Shown here: piece after piece, positions 43,750 to 55,586 of the stretch
Layout: each line of letters starts with the position of its first letter
How positions within the stretch are numbered: position 1 is the first letter of the stretch
Assembly: GCF_050947875.1 (NCBI RefSeq)
Contig: NC_134573.1
Span: 51,572,115-51,636,114 of the forward strand
Direction: 5' to 3'
Length of the DNA: 64,000 bases
From: Dermacentor variabilis
Taxonomy: Eukaryota > Arthropoda > Arachnida > Ixodida > Ixodidae
Program-made: the position numbers and the translations under genes
The notes under the pieces: model-generated
The model's input: only the letters and a program-made list of their open reading frames with translations
The model's database searches: none
What the model was told of the DNA's origin: nothing

Positions 43750-44577
43750 GGTTAGTTGGTGTTCCATGCTGAAGTGACTAGCGCAGCAGTGGACACGGGG
43801 CACAAAAGGGCGACAAGGTGGACAGTGTCCTCACCGTCTCCGGCGATCGTCCACTGCATGCGAGCGGCCACGTGCAACAAGTAGCTACTATTCCCTCATT
43901 TCGTCTGGGTGTTGGCTTTAAGCATTCTCTTGTCTCCACTTAGTACCATACTATCTCTCCTCTGCGCTGTTGCATGCGAGTTCAAAAGTAGACGCTGTCC
44001 CTTCTGTACTACTTTTGCGAGGGGGAGGGGGGGCTAACGCGTAATTAGTCTTCCAGAGGACATTGTGTCGATGACCAGGCTGTTTCAGTGGGCATCGTGT
44101 CGACCAAACAGCTCCAGAGACAATTGTAGCGACGCCCACGAAGTTCTCGCTAAAAGGACTCGGACAAGCCTCCCCCACGTCCCTCTCATGTGCATTATAC
44201 ACGCTCTAAAACAACCCACCGACACGTCTGGCAAGGCAGTGACAGCAGCAGCAGCAGCAGAATTGGAAAGGATGAGGGAGGAGGCATAGAAATAGCTTTA
44301 AAATCTGGAAGAACGCCTCTCCGCACACTGTCACCTGTCATTCAGAGTTCTGGTGTTTTGACGGAGTTCAGTTTCATTCTACAAAGTATTTCTTTCCCGA
44401 ATTCAGCATGTGTCCCTATCATACCCGTCTCGCGAGGGGAGACGGGCGAGTCTCGCGCAGGCCTGCATATGCCAAGACATCGCGAACGTACTTGGCAGGT
44501 GGGAAACAGCACGCACACTTGAAAAATGCCTCGACACTGTTCCGTGAAAAGAGATGGGTCTGAAACTTCCATTCAAG
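43750..44577. other. Spacer; TTAGTTGGT/GACTAGCGC repeat, short (CAG)n
   Basis: TTAGTTGGT at 43752 and GACTAGCGC at about 43777 repeat the motif pair of the hairpin at 18840. A five-unit GCA repeat is at 44247-44261. No gene was recognised. Confidence 0.4.
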
Positions 44578-47500
44578 TTTTTTTTTCAGTTCAATTCAAT
44601 TTCATTTTCCCAGAAGCACCTGGACGACTTCCTGGCTAAAAGCTGCGAAAGCAGCTTGACAAAAGGCGCAGAAAGCCGTTACAAGGCATAGCGAACAAGA
44701 TACATAAAAAACAAGTATAATCGCAAGCAATGGTATCAAACACGATTTCAATTTAAGAAATCAGATTCACAAGATACGCCAAAGATCAGCAAATTAAGTA
44801 TTGAAAGAAAACAAACAAAGTTGAGAACAGGTAACGAAAGAACACGAAGTTGAAGTTCACTCTCAAATAACAATTTCAATTGCACTGAACGCAATCAGTA
44901 GGCATGAAAACAAGAAATAAAAAAATAATATGACTTACAACACGATACATAGGCAATCGCAAACACTGTGTACATAAACAATACACAATAGGCCAGAAAC
45001 ACGGTATCAAACCGTAAGGTCACTCACAATAAGCTGGATATTTTATTTAGTTGAAATTGCCCAACACATGTTAGAAGCTGCCTTCTACTATATCCAGCAG
45101 TACTTTGGTGCTTATTAAGTGTTAGGGCAACATTGGGAGCCAATGACTGAAACTTGTAATTCGTACGAAAATGTGGTATCGCCACAAATCAGTGCAGCGC
45201 GTTTTAGCAGTCCACGAGTAACGTTGTAATGATGCCAGAGAAGAGAGGTAATTAACGATTTTAGTTTATGAAAAATTAAACAACTGCAATAACTGAAATT
45301 CATACATTTTATCCGCGCGAACTAAATTATGCTCTAGAAATGCTCCATCCATGTTATTTGTATGTTCAAGATTAGAAATTTGTCGTATAGTTCTTTTTTG
45401 TATGGTAACAATCTTATTTATATTAGATTTAGTTGTGGTAGCCCAAACCAGGTTGCAGAAGTTTATGTGTGAATAAAACAGAGCGTAATAAATTTGAAGC
45501 TTTGCTTGTAGTGGAAGAATACTACGACAGCGAGATAGTACCCCTGTAACTGCAGACAATTTTCGACAAATTCGATGTGAGTATCCCATTTCAAATTCGA
45601 AGAAAAATATATTTCTAGAGTTTTGCGGTCACTGACAATGGCAACAGACTGGTCTTCATAGCTAAGATGATGAGACGGGGAAACCTTTTTGTTTTTTGCA
45701 CAGAATATGATGGCCTTCGTTTTAGTTGCATTAATCCTGAGTCTATTTTTTTGGACCATAGAGACACCTCCTTGAGAATTTCATTGCATTTCATAATTGT
45801 TTGATCTAAATTGGAACTGCAGACAGTAAAAGTGGTATCATCAGCGTATATCAAATTTAATTTCGCTGTCTATCAGGACATTGTCATTAATACAAGTATT
45901 GAATAACAGTGGAGCCAGTACGCTACGCTGAGGCACTCCATGCGGGACGGGTAATAAAGATGATTTGTTATTGATAATAAAAACAAATTGCAGTCGGTCG
46001 CGCAGTTATGGCTCAAGCAAGGCCAAAAGATTCCCGCGAATTCCGTATTGTGTAGGCTTTGTCGTAGGATTGTCGCGGTCAATGGGATCAAGAGCCTTAC
46101 TAAAATAAAAAAAAGACCTACTGTATACAATTGTTGTTCAATGTTTCGTAGGATGGTTTCCTTTAAGGACAATAACGCCAATTCTGTAGATCTTCCCGCT
46201 CGGAAGCCAAATTGAGACTCTGTTATCACATTTTTCATGTCGAAGAATTTCGTTAATCGCGAAGATATGATTTTTTCCAACCTCTTACAAAAAACTGATA
46301 GAACAGAAATTGGTCTGTAATTCGATGCATTGTTTTTGTCTCCACCATTGTATAATACTGATACTCTAGCCTTTTTCATGGCATCGGGAAAAATTCCAAT
46401 CTCCATCGCTAAGTTAAAGATGTAAGCAAGTGGGAAAGTGATGAACGGCAAAAATGCTTAACGGGTTCCACTTGGATGTTGCTGCTATCTAGAGCCTTAC
46501 TATTTCTCATTATCATAAACGTGCTGTGGATTTGATGTTCGTTGGATGGTTCGAAAAATATACTGTCCACAAAATTGCTATATTGTGCGCTGATGTCTGT
46601 TGGGCTACTATCGGCTATATTTACAATAACAAAGAGAGTATTAAAATAGTCTGTAAGCTCTTTGCCTTTAAGATCACGGTGGCCTACAGTTAACGTTTTC
46701 ATAGCAAGCAAACTGTGATTAAGACCGAGAACATCATTTATTATCTTCCAAACAACATCAGGGCGTTGCCGAGTAATATGTGCAAAAATGTGTTGATAAC
46801 AGTTTATCTTGGATCGCCGCAACTCTGTGTTAAGCTGATTTCTAAATCTCTTAAATTCTTTGAGCGTTTTTTTCTGAACGCGTCCGCAAAATAAGAATGC
46901 TAGAGGCGATTTTTACTTTTTATCGTGTTCATATGTTCTTTAGTCACCCAAGGCTTCGTATCTTTTTAGATACCTTCATCGCTATAAGCGGGAAATGTCT
47001 TGCGTAAATGCGCACAAAAGCCTGCAGGAATTATGTGTACGCATAATTTACGTTAGTTTAATGAAATACAAATAACCAATCAGTGTTCATGACGTCTTGT
47101 TTAAATCATACGAGCCTGTCTTAGGTAACTCGCTGAACAATCAAAGGCTCAGATCTGGCATCCTTTTCCGCGGAACGAGAAGAGTAAATAAGAAAGACTG
47201 GGCAATGATCGCTTAAATCCGTTGCTATTGTGCCAGCACTGCAGACGGTAGTGTCAGTATCGGTAATAAGAAGGTCAAGCGCAGTAGAGCTACATTGTGT
47301 GACTAGGGTTGCAGTGATAATTAAGTTGAAAAAAAACATATGAAGAGATCCTGGTGTTGAAATCACCAACAGACCAATCTTGGTCCAGGATATTTAAATT
47401 AAATTCCCCGCCTCAAACTAGGTAACTAGGTAACTAGTTGTTCTTATTTAGGTAATCTAGCAATTGTTCGAATAAATCTAAAAAACGCAGCACATCCCCT

Positions 47501-47600
47501 GTCGGAAGGCGATAGATATGCTTTAGCTTTAGTAAGTTAGGACGCGTGACTACAGCGCCAACTGCAATACGCTTGCCTAGAACCATGGCACTGTGATGCT
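44578..47600 (-). pseudogene. LINE relic on the minus strand
   Basis: Read leftward: endonuclease pieces (about 47590-47120, with FNLNILDQDWSVGDFN and LDLLITDTDTTV ... TDLSDHCPVFL), then the linker (46822-46409). RT follows with MKKARVSVLYNGGDKNNASN, NYRPISVLSVFCKRLEKIIS and ESQFGFRAGRSTELALLSLK, then YADDT at about 45850, the C-terminal domain to about 45270, and a 3' tail with an A-run near 44580. Many shifts and stops occur, so it is inactive. The clade is CR1/Jockey-like, without RNase H. It is the same general type as the intact LINE at 36497 but clearly a different, older family. Confidence 0.82.
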
Positions 47601-49923
47601 AAGAGCAACAACTATACTGTGTAGAATGTCAATGTGATGTAAGCGTCCGTTCTAAGCGATTGGGTGAGGTTGCCACAATTTGTCCGAAAAGTGTGACACC
47701 GACACGGCAAACCAATCGCTGGGGCAGAGCCTGCAATTACTTCTAAGCACTGTTTCCTTTGTGCGTGCGTGTTTGGGTAGTGTGTCAATAATTTTCATTA
47801 CTGCAGGCACCTGTAAAGGGTAAAAATGAACCGAGCGAGCCCACCTCTGACACTATGGTAGAAGCGCTTCAGATGTCAGATAAGACACGCTATGCATATT
47901 TCACACAACAAACCATTCTGCGTTTCCAAATTGACTTGCCGACGAGTGCGCCACAGTTGGTCTGAATGGTTCGGCAGACGATATTTTGTTTGCGATTAAA
48001 GTCAGCGCCAAGCGCGGCCAGCTGATCGCTTATATTATGAGATATTCTCGTAGGAATCGAGTGTATGCAATATGTGAATTTTGTATTTGTATGTGCGGTG
48101 TACCCTGTGGTAAAAATGTTCATTCAAATGAGAAATGTAAATACCTTCTCTCGAGCACAAGTTCCACAAGCGGCTTAGCTACCTTACCATGCATAGGCAA
48201 CTGACAAGACGTGTTTGTCTGACAGCCTCTAAATTTTTTCCCGAGGAGACACTGTTTATGGGTGGAGACACCGCAGGTGGTAAATATCCGCGTTTGAAGC
48301 TTAAGCGCCATACTTTCGGCAGTTGATCGGGTCTTCAAGTGTTACGCTCAGTAAATGTAACAGCGCGTATGCGTCGCTAACCCCATGTAGGTCGTAGGCG
48401 GTTTTACACTTTGCGTGCGCTAAGGAGTATGGGTACCCAAGGCCCCTTTGCACTGCGAAAACGACAAGCCCGGCTTGCGCTCTTTTGTATTTTTGTGAGC
48501 TCGGCTGCTCTGGTCCAATTATTTTGCGTGCATGAAATCTAAAATTACATGGTAAGTCGCGCTTGCCAATTTATGGCTCACCGCAAACCTTTATCTGTCG
48601 CTGCTTACAAGGTGATGCCCTCTTCAGACCGCGGCGAAGCTTTCTAGCACAAATTGCCCTTGAGCTTCTGGGAGTTACTGCTCTAGAATTGAACTTCTTA
48701 CTATGTTTTGTAACATTTCTATGAAAATTTTAAGCGTGGTTTGCCTTCGGGGTGAAGCTCCGCATAACTTTAGGTATGTGTATGCTATGTGCCACGCGAA
48801 GCTATCTTATACGCGCTTTATGCGGCTCGAGTTGCCAGACAATTCTATTCATAAAACTGTTCATACCAGGTCTTATATTCGTGAGAACATTATACCTCAA
48901 TATTTCGAGAAAGGCATCCCACAAAAGAAATTCATGAAACAAAACACCGACAGTATATGCATTTTATCTCAACTCTTCTAAGACTTTAATATTCAAAGTG
49001 CCCAACAATCACTGAGCTCAAACCTTATGTCGATGCATTTGCATTGGCGCGGCTGTGCATTACCTCACGGATTAGCCCATGAAAGAGGTTTGAAACACAC
49101 CAGACACGAAAAAGCGGTGATAATTCGCTAAACGAGCCGATGGCTTTCATTATTACGCATTGATGAAAATGTCCAATGGTTTGATTAAAACAGAGAACCC
49201 CTACCGCAGCAGCTCGTTTTTACTTGGTCATCTCACGTTTATTTGAATTCATACTGCCACTATAGTCGCGAGTCTTACAGTGGGTGTACTTTTCTGACAT
49301 GTTGCTGCTGCATTTCTTATTTCGCCCTTACGTAAAGGCAGTGATTTTTATTAGCACATTATATTTAATATTTAGGTCCAACGAAGGCGAAGTGCTAAAC
49401 AATAATTACATTTTAAATGTATAACTTGTTTTTTATGATATGCTGCGTTTCTGTTTAAATTATTAAAATGGGGACAGTGCAAAAAAATCTAATATGCCGC
49501 CTTTTTCACTACTCGGTGTTCCTCTACTATGCTGCAATTTCGCAATCGGTTTATGCAGCACCGTATACACCGCACTGGTGAGTCCTCTTCCAATACACTA
49601 GTACACTATCGATAGTGTGCTCTTGTCTCATCGTTGTCTCCTATTTTCCTATACATGCTATCGTCACCCGCACATAGCATTCTCAAGAGCTCTCCGTTTA
49701 TATGGTGAATCAGGTGATCAATTACATAGGGCAATATTTTCAGCAGGCTTTGCACCACGCGGTAGAGTATAATATCTATGATATATAGTGTTGGGAAAAA
49801 AGCATGAATAATGAGTACATCGAAACTACTGACGATCACGGGCAATCGTTTTAGTCCGGTAGTTTGATTAATTCAAGTCAAACTAGGCAAGGACCGCGCA
49901 CTTCAGATAGCTTTAATTTTACT
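47601..49923. other. Spacer without a recognised gene
   Basis: Short ORFs only. I could not identify an exon or a transposon domain, so this may be intronic sequence of a gene that includes the SLC5-like exon downstream. Confidence 0.35.
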
Positions 49924-50160
49924 CACCGTGATTGCTTAGTGGCTATAGTCGTGGGCTGCTAAGCACGTGGTCGCGGGATCGAATCCCGGCTACGGTGGCA
50001 GCATTTCGTTGAGGCCACAATGCGAAAACCCCCTCGTACTTTGATTTATGTGCATGTTAAGGAACCCCAGGAAGTCGAAATTTCCTTAGTCCTCCCCTAC
50101 GGCGTGCCTAACAATAAGATTATCGTTTTGGCACATAAAACCACAGAAATTATTTCTAAC
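49924..50160 (+). mobile_element. tRNA-derived SINE, near full length
   Basis: The tRNA-like head has a box-A-type TAGTGGCTATAGTCG and a box-B-type GGGATCGAATCCC. The body has AATGCGAAAACCCC, ATTTATGTGCATGTTAAGG, CCCCAGGAAGTCGAAATTTC, TCCTCCCCTACGGCGTGCC and TTTTGGCACATAAAACC. The same family occurs in antisense at 11014, 54029 and 54876. These SINEs are transcribed by RNA polymerase III and mobilised by a LINE. Confidence 0.85.
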
Positions 50161-50608
50161 ATTTTTGAGCTTCAATAATCTGAGACGTCTTTTGTCTTAA
50201 AATATTTGTTTCCTGCCTATATCTGTCAGTATTTCCACAATTATAATTCGAGAACTTAAGGTTCTGCGAGCACGCCCTGTTTAGTTAAGGCTTGAAGTCC
50301 ACAGTGCGGTTTGTACCAAAAGAAGCTTTTCCTACTGAAGTGCGTACTATACAGAATTCGTTCGAAATAAGACCTGTGCATTATAAACGCTTTAATTATT
50401 GCGCTATAAAACATATATTCTGGCACCAAATTTTGATGCCATAGTTGTCAGTAGAAAAATCAGAATTTTGGACACACGCTAACGTACAGTACGAACCAGG
50501 ATAGGCATAGATCTAGTAGCTTATGAAGGAATATTTTGTTTTCATTTGCCATATTACCTGCTTGAGCGACTGTTTTTCTGCGCTTTCTTTTTTTTTACAA
50601 CAAACAAG

Positions 50609-50766
50609 GGTGGGCTCCGTGGTGTCTTGTGGACAGATTGCGTGCAGCTGCTCTTTATCCTGCTGGGGCCAGCGACAGTCATTACTAAAGTGATTATTGA
50701 CTCGTGGAATTCTACGAGCTTCACGCAGCCACTCAGTGATTTCAATCCTTCGCCGTACATATCAAA
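50609..50766 (+). CDS. Exon of an SLC5-type sodium/solute symporter
   Basis: 158-bp exon between a pyrimidine-rich acceptor (T-run, then CAACAAACAAG) and the donor GTAAGG (50767). It encodes GGLRGVLWTDCVQLLFILLG, then PATVITKVIIDSWN and LSDFNPSP. The GG(L/I)(R/K)xVxWTDxxQ block and the following hydrophobic helix, ending before N-P-x-P, are characteristic of the SLC5 family, and closest in my memory to sodium-coupled monocarboxylate/multivitamin transporters. The exon starts in phase 0 and ends in phase 2. No other exon of the gene was found nearby, so the rest lies outside or the exon is an isolated relic. The nearest plus-strand feature upstream is the SINE ending at 50160. Confidence 0.7.
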
Positions 50767-50769
50767 GTA

Positions 50770-52699
50770 AGGCTATTTTTGTATTTTATAATAGGAGAAC
50801 TGAATGAAGGGCTCTTGGCTAATCACTTATCGAAGTGTCGCAGGATTTTTTGGTGCTTGTAGTAATACGTGCATACTTTTGAGTCTGGATTTAAACCAAC
50901 GTACAGTGGCCGTATCGCATATGCATCTATTCAACATTTTCCTACACTGGTAGCAAAAGCAGATACCAAGCAATGGTGAGCACAAGAAACAAAATGTCAT
51001 ACGAGTTCCATTGGAGGTCCATTCAACGAAATTGTAAACTGTATTGCAGTAGGCACCAATCGGTAACTATTTCCACTAATCATATAAACCACCAAAAGTG
51101 GAAACAATAATATTAAAAAATTTGGTAGCTGAACAAATTTACTTGCAGGGTAATGGTTCCTCCGAGATCTTTCAGCAGATGGAGTAGAGTGCACAGTTTT
51201 ATTTGCTAGAGGACAAGCGCGCCACAATTACGCAAATGACTACTGCTATCTATGTTGGAGCCATTAGTGGTCTTGTGATAAAAAATTGTGAGAAAGTCAC
51301 CATGAGACCCATTAGCCTGTACAGTTCTCTGTAATTGAAGCCTCTGTCATGTGAAACGCAAACGTTCTATCACTCAGGTGTCAGCTATATAGTAACAAAC
51401 AACAATGTCACGTACCAAACATCAGCAGCAATAGCGGTAGTTTTGTATTACAGGATATGGCGACATAACAGATCAGAAAAAAAAACTGCCATTATTTGGA
51501 CTGGACCTTTGCGACAGCAGTTCTTGAAATGTAAAATTTGCCTTGAATGGTATGAGAAAACGAGACAGGGAAATTGCGTAATAACCTATATTTATTTATC
51601 AGAGAAAATCAGAAAGATTCCCTGTGATATGGCACAAAAATACATCACGACATTAACTCAGCCGCTCGCCAATGTCGCAGTGAATGTGAAGGCAAGCTTG
51701 ACAGCTTCTTTCCAAGCAAATCCCACTGATATTTCCATACCGCTGTTTTTTACAAGCAGAAAGAGACTGCTATAAACAAGTGTGTTTTCGACATCTGGCG
51801 GTTGATTCGCATTTCTTACTTTCACTGCAACAAGGTTCTACTATTTGAGTAGGTTTTAGAGCCCACGAGACTGTGAAAGTGTTTTGCGGATAACGTCCAG
51901 GCATTTAGAAGCAGAATACCGCGAATATGGATGGCATTAAAAGAAAGGTAAGTATACTTCTCAGCACCCTCTCAGCATGAAACATCCTTATGCGCAATAA
52001 ATATTTGGAAAGCTGAGAATTAGTCTTGCTGAAAAGGTCTCTGTGTGTCTCTTGTGGCCACCTCTCCCCACAAAAACTGCTCATGCACCAGAAGCAATCG
52101 AATTTGCTGAGTTTTTCACTGCATTGACGTGGCTATTGGTTGGCTAAACTTCACGAACTGAATTGTAATCGTTTCGAAAGGAAATGCAAGGAACCCGCTG
52201 CTGTGATAGGGACATAAAGGAACACAAAGATACTCTTTGTCCACCGACGTAACACAAGAATGCCACGCAAGAATCTCATTTGAATGGTTCTATTTTAGAA
52301 AAATACATTACCATAATGGTTCAATTCATGCTCCTATCTTTACTTATTCAGCTAAGATCCAAGGACTGCAGGAATCCATATTTTAAAATTAAAATACATT
52401 GAATAACTGAATCGGCTATGGCGGGACACAAGCTCACTTATTATTAAGATTTAGGTGGAACTGGCACAGAGAAATCGCGGTTATGGTCAAACAGCGAGCA
52501 GAGAACCAGCCTACAGCAGTGAAGCATAATAATGCTGTGATAATAAAGTAAAATGGTAAAAGATGAGGTGGACAGCCTAAGTTCTACCGATATAGATATA
52601 CTGCGCGCTATAGAAGTGTTTGGCATAATAAATTGAATTGACCATAGATTACAGACGTTCAAGATTTTTTTCTGATCGGAAAGTTAGAAACTGAACAAA
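50770..52699. other. Spacer or intron, no gene recognised
   Basis: A 146-codon frame at 51335-51775 begins with TTG, has no domain I can name and is not called. I looked for the following SLC5 exon and did not see it. Confidence 0.35.
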
Positions 52700-53440
52700 A
52701 CCAGTTCTATGTTAACTCTGTTCACACTAGTACAGAGCCAGGAGGAAACGACAGATTCTGGAAGACATACCCCAAAATAGCCCAGTGTTTCACCTGGACG
52801 AAACATGAAAGAAGACATCACAAATGTTGTGCAAACTTGTCATCAGTGTCAGCTAGTTAAAGTCAAGTACAAGCCTAGAGGCAACAGAGTGGTCTTGCAA
52901 GAGTATTGCGATATCCCGTTTGAGATTCTGCGTGTTGATTTTGCTTAAAGCAAAAAGAAGGGGGAGGGGAGGTACAGTAAAGAGGACGCAAGCAGTCCTT
53001 GTCGCCGTCGACGAATGGATGCGTTTTATTGCCGTCAAAGTTGGAAACGAGAACGCAAACCGCGCGATGTCATTTCTGGAACGATAAATCTTCAAGGACG
53101 TCAAAGTCGTCATCGCACGCTACGTCCCAGCTTTTAAAAGCGTAAAACTTCGAATTTGGGAGAAGAAAATAAATGTCCCCCTTCGCGTTCTAGTACCTTA
53201 TCATCCGTAAGCGAACTCCCTTGCAGAGCGAATGATAAGGGACTTCAAAGTGCACATAAGATTATACCCCGAATTCAACGGTGGCTGGAAATGTGCCTTC
53301 GAAACCATCGTTACACATCACAACAGATCATATACATCAGGCCACGGATGTAGCCCACATTTTGCGTGAACTCATGGCTGCCAGAGGACCACAGCTTGAG
53401 CTTAGTGAAACAAATTGATATAAACGAACACCCCAAGGCT
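52700..53440 (+). pseudogene. Integrase relic of a second LTR-retrotransposon lineage
   Basis: Broken frames read TCHQCQLVKVKYKPRGNRVV (zinc CxxC), ILRVDFA, then LVAVDEWMRFIAVKVGNENA with the first catalytic Asp. FLER, a stop, and IFKDVKVVIA..VPAF follow; the expected SD before GPAF is lost. The last readable part is ERMIRDFKVHIRLYPEFNGG, then WKCAFETIVTHHNRS. This is a gypsy-like integrase but differs clearly in sequence from Ty3-A/B/C. At least five stops or shifts. It ends near 53440, shortly before Ty3-C. Confidence 0.78.
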
Positions 53441-53924
53441 TCTCACCAGTGACAAAGATGTAGAGCGACCATGAAACATAATTTTGGCTGCAAACACTAC
53501 AGAAAGATGCCGGAGATTGAACCAATTCCGTGGATTCTATTCCGAAAAGGACTCGCCGCTACTCAGTGGAGCTCTCGACTACCCTCGCGTTCGCCATCGC
53601 CAGGCCGCTACCTGTCGCCGCATCGCCGACCATACACTGGCCCAGCCCGGGGCCGGTCAGCGAGCCCATATCCGGAAAACTAAAAGCAGCAACCGATGGA
53701 GGCGCGGTTGCTGTTTGTCGAACTGACGAAGATCCTGCTCCGCCGACGAAGACGACGAAGAGACCATCTCGACAACATAATAACGACACGCCGCCATCCC
53801 GACGAAGTCAGGAAGCCAAGACTGCACCGACGAAAGACGACTTGACGACGCACCGTTCCAGCTTCAGTTCCACATGACGCAGCCGTGATCCGACACCAAG
53901 ACCTAATTGCAATGCCAGACAAAG

Positions 53925-54875
53925 AACCACCGACTTCGACGTGCTTCTGGATGGCCACGCAGTCACCGCTTTATTGGACACAGGAGCCGATTATTCCGTC
54001 ATGAGTGGACCCATCGCCGCGCAGTTGATAATAATAATAATATTTAGGGTTTTACGTGCCAAAACCACTTTCTGATTATGAGGCACGCCGTAGTGGAGGA
54101 CTCCGGAAATTTTGACCACCTGGGGTTCTTTAACATGCACCTAAATCTAAGCACAGGGGTGTTTTCGCATTTCGCCCCCATCGAAAAACGGCCGCCGTGG
54201 CCGGGATTAGATCCCGCTACCTCGTGCTCAGCAGCCTAACACCATAGCCACTGAGCAGCCTCGGCGCGTCGAGCAGTTGAAGAAGGTAGAACTGCAGGGG
54301 AAGGCCCTCAAATTCAGACCGCTGGAGGACACCTCATCACGCCGAGTGGAATCTGCACGGCAAGAAAAACCATTCATGACCGGACTTACCCTGCCACCTT
54401 CGTTATCCTGGAACAATGTTCACGCGACATCATTCTCGGCATAGACTTTCTAAACAAACACGGCGCAGTCATCGACCTGAAGTCGAAGTCGATAACCCTG
54501 TCTGAAGATCAAGTGATACCACCTCAGAGCTCTCGTAGTCAGCATGCCTTAAGCGTGTTTGAAAGTCAAGTCAGCATCCCGTCTCGCTCCAGCATTGTCA
54601 TTTCCGTCGGCACCAAAACACCTGCCGACGTAGAAGGCGTCATCGAGGGTGACCAACGCCTACTGCTAGACCGTGAAATTTGCGTCGCAACAGGGATCGC
54701 TCGACTCCATGCAGGGAAAACGGAAGTGATGCTAACCAACTTCAACAAAGAGTTCAAGCACAACAGGATGGGCCCGACAATCGCGTACATCGAGGAAATT
54801 GTGGAAACGAGCAATGCCTTTATCCTCTCAGATTCTGCAGCATCTACCCCGCCGACCATAGTCCCCGAGCCAAAC
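53925..54875 (+). pseudogene. Ty3-C protease region, copy 1 with SINE insertion
   Basis: The active-site strand LLDTGADYSVMS (about 53970-54005) is intact, but a SINE was inserted at 54029. The rest (54273-54868) gives IILGIDFLNKHGAVIDL and the family-specific segment. From 54448 to 54868 every base equals 25997-26417 of Ty3-B, whereas 54281-54447 resembles the tandem copy 55010-55176. At 54869 it jumps back into SINE sequence. Confidence 0.85.
54029..54272 (-). mobile_element. SINE inserted in Ty3-C protease
   Basis: Antisense copy of the 49924 SINE. It starts at the A-rich tail (TAATAATAATAATATTTAG as complement) and ends at the tRNA-like head near CTCGGCG. GCAGTTGA on both sides (54021-54028 and 54273-54280) is the target duplication; uninterrupted copies have the site once. 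Confidence 0.88.
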
Positions 54876-55001
54876 CTAAGCACACGGGTGTTTTCGCATT
54901 TCGCCCCCATCGAAATGCTGCCGCCGTGGCCGGGATTAGATCCCGCGACCTCGTGCTCAGCAGCCCAACACCATAGCCACTGAGCAACCTCGGCGCGTCG
55001 A
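54876..55001 (-). mobile_element. Duplicated SINE head fragment
   Basis: The tRNA-like half of the antisense SINE, copied with the 729-bp unit. It has the same junction into GCAGTTGAAGAAGG as at 54273. It lacks the SINE tail, as expected for a duplication boundary. Confidence 0.82.
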
Positions 55002-55586
55002 GCAGTTGAAGAAGGTAGAACTGCATGGGAAGGCCCTCAAATTCGGACCGCTGGAGGACACCTCATCACGCCGAGTAGAATCTGCAAGGCAAGAAAAACC
55101 ATTCATGACCGGACTTACCTTGCCACCTTCGTTATCCTCCAACAGTGTTCACGAGACCTCATTCTCGGTATGGACTTCCTGGACGAACACGGCGTAATCA
55201 TCGACCTCAAGTCGAATTCAATAACGCTGTCGGAAGATCAAGCGATCCCTCCGGAGAGCTGTCGTAGTTACCACGCCTTGAGTGTGTTCGAAGATCAAGT
55301 GAGCATCCCGCCTGGCTCTAGCATTGGTATTTCGGTCGGCACCGAAACACACGCTGACGTAGAAGGCGTCATCGAAGGCGACCAACGTCTACTGCTAGAC
55401 CGTGAAATTTGCCTCGCAAGAGGGATCGCTCGACTGCATGGAGGGGAAACCGAAGTGTTGCTCACGAAGTTCAGCCGGGAATTCAAGCTCATCAACAAGG
55501 GCTCGACGATCGCGTACATCTAGGAAATTCTGTAAACGAGTAACGCGTTTGTCCTCTCGCATTCCGCCGCATCTACACCGACGATC
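55002..55586 (+). pseudogene. Ty3-C protease region, copy 2
   Basis: The C-terminal part of the protease and the spacer to RT: LILGMDFLDEHGVIIDL, VISIG-type VGTETHADVEGVIEGDQ, GIARLHGGETEVLLTKFSRE, then a TAG after IAYI. The active-site strand is not included in this copy. It is in frame with neither the SINE nor copy 1. Confidence 0.8.

Noticed and set aside
49924..49998. Functional tRNA gene
   Set aside because: A and B boxes are present, but the body matches the SINE family found three more times in the window.
51335..51775. 146-codon ORF as a gene
   Set aside because: It starts with TTG, has no domain, no splice context and ordinary AT-rich composition.
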